14,678 nucleotides of DNA from an uncultured bacterium. Its GTDB lineage: Bacteria; Cyanobacteriota; Vampirovibrionia; Gastranaerophilales; Gastranaerophilaceae. The notes below the pieces were generated by a model that ran no database searches, was not told the DNA's origin, and saw only the letters and a program-made list of their open reading frames with translations. The stretch is from the NCBI GenBank assembly GCA_949299435.1, contig CASGAK010000023.1, positions 1 through 14,678 of the forward strand. Reading direction: 5' to 3'. Positions within the stretch are counted from its first letter, which is position 1. Every line of letters starts with the position of its first letter. Made by a program: the position numbers and the translations under genes. Of the stretch, positions 1-5,376 are shown piece after piece.

Positions 1-59
1 AACATATAAACTCCTAAATAATAAACACTAAAAGAGACCATTAGGATGCAGAAAACGAC

Positions 60-85
60 CCACTCAGTAATGAGTGGTTTTTTTT
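60..85 (+). terminator. Rho-independent terminator of an upstream plus-strand gene
   Basis: A perfect 7-bp stem (CCACTCA, loop GTAA, TGAGTGG) is followed directly by eight T residues on the plus strand, the classic intrinsic terminator layout. No open frame reaches it from inside the window, because positions 1-45 carry stops in all plus frames. It therefore most likely ends a gene whose coding part lies left of position 1. The four A residues before the stem could give weak termination on the other strand, but they are separated from the stem by three bases. From here to 272 I see only AT-rich intergenic DNA with no supported gene. Confidence 0.85.
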
Positions 86-272
86 ATCAGTTTTTTTTTT
101 TCAAAAAGCCCGATATATTGCTTTTACAATGTTTTTTTTGTCAAGGCAGGGAGAGCGGGTATATTCATTTAGAAAAGTAATTAGTGTAAGTGCCTGAATA
201 AAATTTTAGCTGGTATTGCGACCTATTTAACCCAAATACATTGTACTTATAACTAAGGAATACTTTTTGCTA

Positions 273-998
273 TTATATTTTATAATCTATTTCGTGCTTT
301 TTAAATAACTTATTATAAAATGAGGCATACTTTTTTAAATCTTCATTTTTCAAAACCAAAGGAATTTGGGTATGGAATTTAGCATTATCCCAATTATTTG
401 AATTAATTTTTATATAATCAAGAACTAAATTAGCAATTTCCTGGCTTAAATTATGATTTTCACTTTTTATTCCGTTCTTTTCTATACAAAGCAGCATTTT
501 TTCAATATTTCCATGCATCTTTTGTGAAGAAAAGTTTGATGATAACAATTCTGTCAAAATTTTTTTAGCTGTATTTGAATCGTCACTAAGAAACTGGGGG
601 TGAAATTTATATTTTAAATGAAACAACAATGCTTTTGGCAGGGATTTAAGCCTGATTTGATCAAGTCCGTTTTCTTTCATTTCTATAATACTTGCAAGAC
701 GCATAATTTCACCTATACCTTGCTTCTGTTTTTTAGGGATCACTTCAATGTTATATCCGTTCAAAACTTTTAAAGGCTTTAGTATATCGTATTCATGCGT
801 ACTTAAAATAGAAAATCGTTTCGTTGTAACTAAAGTTTCTGCATTGCAGTTTTCTCCATTTGGTAATGTGTGAAGATATACAACTTTACCCAAATTATCT
901 TTAACAGGAATTCGTTTCATAAATTTAATTCCGTTATAACTTTGTAATTCAACTTTTGATGGAAAATTTATTTTTTTGGGGGCAAATATATTAAACAT
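273..998 (-). CDS. Hypothetical protein with a GNAT-like acetyltransferase signature
   Basis: The protein has 241 residues with no signal peptide or membrane segment, so it is probably cytoplasmic. I do not recognise it as a named family. Residues about 84-134 read like the core of the GNAT N-acetyltransferase fold: a strand (NIEVIP), then QKQGIG at 91-96, which matches the acetyl-CoA-binding consensus Q/R-x-x-G-x-G/A. A helix, a strand (QIRLKSL, about 114-120), a helix and KYKFHP at 129-134 follow, in the place where GNATs usually carry YEKLGF-P. The C-terminal 100 residues are predicted helical and lysine-rich, with no family I know; the substrate cannot be inferred. The ATG lies 19 bp after the rsmG stop, so it may be read through from rsmG, but it has no Shine-Dalgarno and a TATAAT lies 10 bp before the ATG. 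The gene is sure as an ORF; the GNAT assignment is an inference from the motif. Confidence 0.8.
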   Translation of the reverse strand: MFNIFAPKKINFPSKVELQSYNGIKFMKRIPVKDNLGKVVYLHTLPNGENCNAETLVTTKRFSILSTHEYDILKPLKVLNGYNIEVIPKKQKQGIGEIMRLASIIEMKENGLDQIRLKSLPKALLFHLKYKFHPQFLSDDSNTAKKILTELLSSNFSSQKMHGNIEKMLLCIEKNGIKSENHNLSQEIANLVLDYIKINSNNWDNAKFHTQIPLVLKNEDLKKYASFYNKLFKKHEIDYKI

Positions 999-1008
999 AT
1001 TAAAAACT

Positions 1009-1014
1009 ATTATA
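1009..1014 (-). promoter_or_regulatory. Possible -10 box for the 241-aa gene
   Basis: A perfect TATAAT on the minus strand sits between rsmG and the next gene, ending 10 bp before the ATG at 998. Transcription from it would start about 4 nt before the ATG. No convincing -35 hexamer is seen 16-18 bp upstream, and such boxes arise by chance in DNA this AT-rich. Confidence 0.3.
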
Positions 1015-1017
1015 TAA

Positions 1018-1611
1018 CTACAAAACTTTTTTTATTACGACCAAATTTCGAGTATGATTTTCGCTTAGCGGAAGCTCATAATCAATTATATCACAAACAG
1101 TAAGTTTTAATCTTTTTAAATTTTGCTTAGCTTCTGAAATTTCATCTTCAACTTTTTTTGACTTATAAGCCACAAACAGACCATTATGAGTTAATAGCGG
1201 AGCTGCATATCCGATGATAACAGAAATCGGAGCAACTGCTCTTGAGGTTACCATATCAAACTGCTGAGTAATATTTTCTGCTCTATCACATATTGTATAT
1301 AGATTTTTTACATTTAAAACTGATTTTAAATTTTCTATTGCATTTATTTTTTTTCTTATGCTATCCAAGGCAAAAACTTCTATTTCAGGATAGGCAATCG
1401 CTATAGGGAATGCAGGAAATCCTCCGCCTGTACCTATATCTAAAAGTTGTTTACATCTACCGTATTTTTCAAAGACTTTTTCTATTGATAAACTATCAAA
1501 GATATGTTTTTCCCATAGGAGTTTTGCATCATTTTTAGACACTAAATTCAACATTGAATTTTGGTGTAAAAAAGCATTTATGTATTGTGAAAAGTATTTT
1601 TTATCAATCAT
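1018..1611 (-). CDS. rsmG: 16S rRNA (guanine(527)-N7)-methyltransferase RsmG
   Basis: RsmG (formerly GidB) uses S-adenosylmethionine to methylate N7 of G527 in the 530 loop of 16S rRNA; loss of it in other bacteria gives low-level streptomycin resistance. At 197 residues it is slightly shorter than the usual 200-240. The N-terminal block WEKHIFDSL (33-41) is typical. The SAM-binding motif I is DIGTGGGFPA at 58-67, followed by an acidic residue at the end of strand 2 (ALDS, D83), DRAE at 109-112, VTSRAVA at 121-127, and the C-terminal HTRNLVVIKK at 186-195. All are family hallmarks, so the enzyme looks intact. The ATG overlaps the end of the upstream ATPase gene by 8 bp (ATGATTGA), which suggests translational coupling. 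The family call is very secure. Confidence 0.96.
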   Translation of the reverse strand: MIDKKYFSQYINAFLHQNSMLNLVSKNDAKLLWEKHIFDSLSIEKVFEKYGRCKQLLDIGTGGGFPAFPIAIAYPEIEVFALDSIRKKINAIENLKSVLNVKNLYTICDRAENITQQFDMVTSRAVAPISVIIGYAAPLLTHNGLFVAYKSKKVEDEISEAKQNLKRLKLTVCDIIDYELPLSENHTRNLVVIKKVL

Positions 1612-4009
1612 TATTTAGCCTGCTTTTTATTTCATTAAATTTATCATCACCCAATTGTCTCAAAATATCTTCAATACGTTTATCGATTTTTTTGATATTG
1701 TTTTCACTCAAATTTCCAGCGGCAAAAGATTTAGCCTTTAAATATTTTTCTAACGCCTTCTCTGTTTTTTTATAAGTTAAATAAAAATCACCGATTGCCA
1801 GCATAGAAGATACTTTATAAAAGACTTCATTCAATCTGCAAGCATTTTCATAGGCATAATTATAATATTTCAAAGCCTTTTCAGGATTCAACTTTTTATT
1901 TAATGCAGCAAGTTTCATCGACGAAAGATATATACCGTTATAATTTCTATTTTCTTCATCAATTTGAATACTTAACTCATAGAACTTAACAGCTGAATCC
2001 TTAATACCACTTTCAGCATATATAGCCGCAAGATTTGAATAAGCCGAAGAAATATAAGGATTTGATTTGGGATTAATTTCTACACAGTTTTTATAAAAAA
2101 CAACAGCTTGTTTGGTTTCACCCAACTCATCACTTAGCACAGCAAATTTATAATAAAGCTCTGCAATAAGTGAGTTATCTTCACAATCCTGAGCATAATT
2201 TAGTGCAGATTTTAAGAAATCATAGGCATTTTCCAAATTTTCTTCTGCAAACTCGGAAGATAATATATTTGCTTTTATATAAACATCAACAGACAAATTA
2301 TCTTTGGCTAAAATTTCAGTCAAAACATTTTTAGCTAAATCTTTTTTGAAAGTCAAATAATAAATTTTAGCGATTGCAAGTTGAATTTCTGCAGACCTTA
2401 TAAAATCCCCAGAAGCTGAATAGACTCCGAGTGCTTCCTGATAATACTTAACAGCATTATACCAATCAGAAAGTTTTGCATAAGCCTCAGCCAATTTAGA
2501 ATAAATTTTTGGCAGAAATACCTGATAATCAGAATCATTTTTCATCATCAATATTCGCTGATAAATCATTACAACTCTTTTAAAGTTGAATTTATTTTCT
2601 TCATTTTTCGCCAAATTAACCAATTCTATAAGTGATAAATTATTTTCTTTTTGGATTTCTTGCAACTGCTCATCAGTATATGTAATGAATTCATCAATAG
2701 AATTTTCAATTTTATTTAAAAAATCACTTTCTTCTTCATCACTATCAAAAATAAAACGAATACTACTCAAATCTTTTTTGGGGATTTCCTCAATTTTATC
2801 AGGCTCAATTTCATGAGGAGGTGTTTTAAGAAGTCCTTTTTCAATAATTGCCTTTGGTTTCACAGTAGGCTTTTTCGGCAAAAACATGCTATGATACTCA
2901 ATTTCACTACGCATAGTAGCTCTGGAAATAAGTAAATCTCTTTCCATAGGCTTCAACGGGAGTTGAGTTTCATATAATTCGACACAACTTTTATGCAATC
3001 GAACAGAAACATTTTGCGGAATAGAATTTTCCGCTATTACCTTATAGTAATCTTTTAAATAAATAAGGTTGCCCTCTTGTGAAAGAATTAGAGTATCAGC
3101 AAATACCTTTATTTTATACTCATCATAAAGGTTTAATGCCCGCAAAAGCCCAATACTTACGGGGTGTCTTATGACAGTTAAAAATCTGAAAAGATGCCCG
3201 CTTACAGGATCTATAAGAGCTAATGCCTCCCTAAATATAAAATCATTGAAAGACAAAAAACTTTTACTAAAACCTTCTAAAAATTCATATAAACTTAAAC
3301 TTCTTATTTGAATAATTTTAACAGCAAGCGTTGTATATAAAAAATAACCTTTAGTATATTTATATAACTCATCAGATACTGGTCCGATTGTTCTTATATC
3401 AAAAGATTTTAAATATTTTTCAAAAATACTTTTTTCAAATGCTCCGACAGTTAATAATTCGACCTCGCATATTTCATTAAAATCATTCAAATCAAATTCT
3501 CTTGCAGCTAATACAATTTTAATTTTATCGGATTTTACAAGCTGTTTTAAAAACTCTAAAATTTCAACTTTATTAGCTCTAAGCACCACATCAAATGAAT
3601 CTACAAAAATAACAATAGGCAAATCTATTGAACTTAGATAAGAATTTATTTTTTGTATAAAGTTTTCCGAACGGTTTTTGGGAGGCTGAATAATATTCTC
3701 GGCAGTAAGCTCTTTAAATACTTCGAAAAAAGCTAATAGCATATCATCAAGAATTGTTGTTTCATAGCAGTTGTATTTTAGTAATACAACACTATCAGCT
3801 AAAAAATTAAAAAAATAATCAGCTAAAGCACTTTTTCCAACCCCTATCCCTCCATCAATAAGCATTAAGGATTTATCAGAGCGTAAAAACTGACTCATTT
3901 TAATAAAATTGTCAAGATTATTCTCGACAAACAGCGGATTAATACTTGCCCCTGAAAGATTTAAAAAAGTTTTTTTATCTGTAATCTCATCAATAAAATT
4001 AAAACTCAT
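1604..4009 (-). CDS. STAND-type P-loop ATPase with C-terminal TPR repeats
   Basis: With the ATG start the protein has 801 residues. An N-terminal NTPase domain shows Walker A GGIGVGKS at about 53-60, Walker B IVIFVDSFD at about 132-140 and a sensor-like KIVLAAREFD at about 164-173. Residues about 258-380 resemble the winged-helix region of STAND proteins related to AfsR/MalT, including an HKSCVELYE...EYHSMFLP stretch like the usual H-x-x-L-A-x-Y-Y...Y-H pattern. After an acidic linker (about 395-455), residues about 460-765 hold seven or eight TPR-like helical hairpins (for example AEAYAKLSDWYNAVKYYQEAL). No nuclease, protease, TIR or DNA-binding effector domain is visible. Such proteins usually act as nucleotide-switched scaffolds; the partner here is unknown. 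The frame also opens at a TTG at 4045, but that codon lies upstream of a TATAAT box, inside an inverted repeat, and lacks a Shine-Dalgarno, so ATG at 4009 is preferred. It is co-transcribed with rsmG. Confidence 0.85.
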   Translation of the reverse strand: MSFNFIDEITDKKTFLNLSGASINPLFVENNLDNFIKMSQFLRSDKSLMLIDGGIGVGKSALADYFFNFLADSVVLLKYNCYETTILDDMLLAFFEVFKELTAENIIQPPKNRSENFIQKINSYLSSIDLPIVIFVDSFDVVLRANKVEILEFLKQLVKSDKIKIVLAAREFDLNDFNEICEVELLTVGAFEKSIFEKYLKSFDIRTIGPVSDELYKYTKGYFLYTTLAVKIIQIRSLSLYEFLEGFSKSFLSFNDFIFREALALIDPVSGHLFRFLTVIRHPVSIGLLRALNLYDEYKIKVFADTLILSQEGNLIYLKDYYKVIAENSIPQNVSVRLHKSCVELYETQLPLKPMERDLLISRATMRSEIEYHSMFLPKKPTVKPKAIIEKGLLKTPPHEIEPDKIEEIPKKDLSSIRFIFDSDEEESDFLNKIENSIDEFITYTDEQLQEIQKENNLSLIELVNLAKNEENKFNFKRVVMIYQRILMMKNDSDYQVFLPKIYSKLAEAYAKLSDWYNAVKYYQEALGVYSASGDFIRSAEIQLAIAKIYYLTFKKDLAKNVLTEILAKDNLSVDVYIKANILSSEFAEENLENAYDFLKSALNYAQDCEDNSLIAELYYKFAVLSDELGETKQAVVFYKNCVEINPKSNPYISSAYSNLAAIYAESGIKDSAVKFYELSIQIDEENRNYNGIYLSSMKLAALNKKLNPEKALKYYNYAYENACRLNEVFYKVSSMLAIGDFYLTYKKTEKALEKYLKAKSFAAGNLSENNIKKIDKRIEDILRQLGDDKFNEIKSRLNND

Positions 4010-4013
4010 ACAG

Positions 4014-4019
4014 ATTATA
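4014..4019 (-). promoter_or_regulatory. Candidate -10 box for the STAND ATPase-rsmG unit
   Basis: A perfect TATAAT on the minus strand ends 4 bp before the ATG at 4009, so the transcript would begin at or next to the start codon. The nearest -35-like hexamer, TTGCAA at 4040-4045, lies 20 bp upstream, longer than the optimal 17. It is embedded in the left arm of the inverted repeat. Fair as a promoter; the leaderless reading is inference. Confidence 0.45.
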
Positions 4020-4035
4020 CTAAATGATACAGGGA

Positions 4036-4070
4036 TTTTTTGCAATTAATTTTTACATAATTGCACAAAA
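4036..4070. promoter_or_regulatory. Inverted repeat, candidate operator between divergent promoters
   Basis: TGCAATTA (4041-4048) and TAATTGCA (4058-4065) form a perfect 8-bp inverted repeat around a 9-bp spacer. Including the flanks (TTTT at 4036-4039 and AAAA at 4067-4070) the arms match at 12 of 13 positions. The right arm coincides with the -35 hexamer TTGCAC of the rightward envelope operon, and the left arm with the only -35-like hexamer of the leftward unit. The spacing fits a dimeric helix-turn-helix regulator, and there is no T-tract as in a terminator. No regulator gene is visible in the window, so the binding protein is unknown. Confidence 0.5.
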
Positions 4071-4088
4071 TATTTTTTATAGTACAAT
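4061..4088 (+). promoter_or_regulatory. Promoter of the envelope-biogenesis operon
   Basis: TTGCAC (4061-4066), a 16-bp spacer and TACAAT (4083-4088) make a good sigma-70-type promoter. Transcription would start near 4095, leaving a leader of about 19 nt that contains the AGGGG Shine-Dalgarno of the first small gene. The -35 lies inside the inverted repeat, so a protein bound there would compete with RNA polymerase. Confidence 0.55.
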
Positions 4089-4102
4089 GTGGATAGGAAC
4101 TT

Positions 4103-4107
4103 AGGGG
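4103..4107 (+). promoter_or_regulatory. Strong ribosome-binding site for the 34-aa gene
   Basis: AGGGG lies 6 nt before the ATG at 4114. A Shine-Dalgarno this strong at optimal spacing is the main evidence that the short frame behind it is translated. Confidence 0.65.
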
Positions 4108-4113
4108 AAAAAG

Positions 4114-4218
4114 ATGGAATTTTTCAGAAAACACCAAAAATTAATAATAGGCATAATTGCCGTAACATTTATCGCTTGGACAGTAGGAATAATGATGCTG
4201 CCTCTTTTATTCAAATAG
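4114..4218 (+). CDS. 34-aa single-pass membrane microprotein
   Basis: This 34-codon frame starts with MEFFRKHQKL, a positively charged head, and continues into about 20 hydrophobic residues (LIIGIIAVTFIAW at about 10-22, then a Met/Leu-rich end) before a lone C-terminal lysine. That is the layout of a small single-pass inner-membrane protein with the basic N-terminus inside. A strong Shine-Dalgarno stands 6 nt upstream, and the stop overlaps the AGG that serves the M23 gene starting 8 bp later, so the two are probably coupled. The basic head plus hydrophobic stretch resembles the N-terminal anchor of PpiD/SurA-like periplasmic chaperones (which often begin FLRKHSK or similar), but no chaperone domain follows. 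No known family is assigned; function is unknown. Confidence 0.65.
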   Translation: MEFFRKHQKLIIGIIAVTFIAWTVGIMMLPLLFK

Positions 4219-4226
4219 GTAACTAA

Positions 4227-5351
4227 ATGAATTTAAATAAAATACTAAAAAACACATTTATAGCGACAATAGCGGTGTTGGTTTGCATGGGCACTATAGC
4301 ACCCCAGTATTCTTATGCGACATCATTAGATCAAAAGAAAAAACAAACAAGAGAAAAAATTAAACGAATCCAACTTTTAGAAGGATTGGAAAAAAATAAA
4401 TTATACAAAAACCAGCAAAAATTGGAAAATACGCATTCAACTCTAGCAAGCACCAAAGCTCAATATAATTCAATACAAAACCAACTTGCTAAAATGGAAA
4501 CCGAATTAGCCAGAGCTCAAACTGATTTCAACAACACAGATGCCCAGCTGAAAAATCGTATAAGACAAGTATTTAAAACCCAACGCTTGGGTATGTTTGA
4601 ACTGATATTATCAGCAAAAGATTTAAATGCCCTTTTAGATGTCGTATACTTTGAAAGAATAATCATTCAAAGAGATTACAAAAAAATGGTTGAGTTGAAA
4701 GAGAAATCAGTAAGACTTGCCAAAATGAAAAAGGATGTAGAAGCAAAGAAACAAGCTCTTGCATCAACCATAGATGACATGAACTCCCAGCAACGTTCAA
4801 TAAAACAGGCAATAGCTCAAAACCAGAGCATGATAAATAAACTAAAAACGGATAAAGCCTATTATCAAAAAGCGGAACGAGAGCTGGAAAGGCAATCTGA
4901 AAACCTGCAAAAAATGATAAGCAAAGGCTACCAAAATTCGACAGTAAAAGTATCCTCATCGGGCTTTATGAAACCGATAGCAGGTCGTATAACCTCGCCA
5001 TTCGGCTGGAGAACTCACCCAATATTTAACAGCCGAACATTCCACTCCGGTGTTGATATCGGCGGACCGAACTATGGCAGTATAAGAGCCTCAAATGGGG
5101 GTAAAGTAATCTATTCCGGCTGGTACGGCGGTTATGGAAAAGTTGTTATAATAGACCACGGTGTAGTAAGCGGACATCCAATGACAACATTATATGCTCA
5201 TATGTCCACAATAAAAGTAAGTAACGGACAAACAGTTACAAAAGGTCAGGTAATAGGATTAGAAGGAACAACAGGGTATTCAACAGGACCTCACTGCCAC
5301 TTTGAAGTCAGAATTAACGGCAAACCAAACAATCCGCTAAATTATATTTAA
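4227..5351 (+). CDS. Secreted M23 (LytM-type) murein peptidase with N-terminal coiled coil, EnvC/NlpD-like
   Basis: The 374-residue protein has a Sec signal peptide (hydrophobic FIATIAVLVCMGTIA at 11-25, likely cleavage after A31 in YSYA). Residues about 34-235 form a long charged coiled coil with heptads such as LAKMETELARAQ, and the M23 domain spans about 246-374. The zinc and catalytic residues look complete: H273 and D277 in FHSGVDIGG, H325 in TLYAHM, and H356/H358 in GPHCHFEVR. In E. coli, EnvC and NlpD have the same architecture but lost these residues and only activate amidases; here the intact set argues for a real zinc endopeptidase that cuts peptide crosslinks in the periplasm. It lies between the microprotein and the LptD-like gene, linking murein remodelling to outer-membrane assembly. 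AGG seven nt before the ATG serves as a modest ribosome-binding site. Exact bond specificity cannot be read from sequence. Confidence 0.93.
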   Translation: MNLNKILKNTFIATIAVLVCMGTIAPQYSYATSLDQKKKQTREKIKRIQLLEGLEKNKLYKNQQKLENTHSTLASTKAQYNSIQNQLAKMETELARAQTDFNNTDAQLKNRIRQVFKTQRLGMFELILSAKDLNALLDVVYFERIIIQRDYKKMVELKEKSVRLAKMKKDVEAKKQALASTIDDMNSQQRSIKQAIAQNQSMINKLKTDKAYYQKAERELERQSENLQKMISKGYQNSTVKVSSSGFMKPIAGRITSPFGWRTHPIFNSRTFHSGVDIGGPNYGSIRASNGGKVIYSGWYGGYGKVVIIDHGVVSGHPMTTLYAHMSTIKVSNGQTVTKGQVIGLEGTTGYSTGPHCHFEVRINGKPNNPLNYI

Positions 5352-5364
5352 AAATTATCTAAAA

Positions 5365-5368
5365 AGGA
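5365..5368 (+). promoter_or_regulatory. Ribosome-binding site that fixes a TTG start
   Basis: AGGA (in AAAAAGGAAT) ends 8 nt before TTG at 5377. The signal peptide begins right at this TTG (MKKLVIITLI), and the next in-frame ATG (codon 13) would remove its basic head, so TTG is the likely start. Confidence 0.7.
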
Positions 5369-5376
5369 ATTATCGG

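Noticed and set aside
46..180. A 44-codon plus-strand frame starting ATG-CAG behind TTAGG
   Set aside because: It reads through the strong terminator hairpin and its T-tract, giving runs of phenylalanine with no protein-like pattern.
1604..4009. STAND ATPase as an anti-phage defence gene (Avs-like)
   Set aside because: No effector domain, no defence neighbours, and tight coupling to the housekeeping gene rsmG.
4043..4045. TTG start for the STAND ATPase, 12 codons upstream
   Set aside because: It has no Shine-Dalgarno, lies upstream of the TATAAT box at 4014-4019 and falls inside the inverted repeat.
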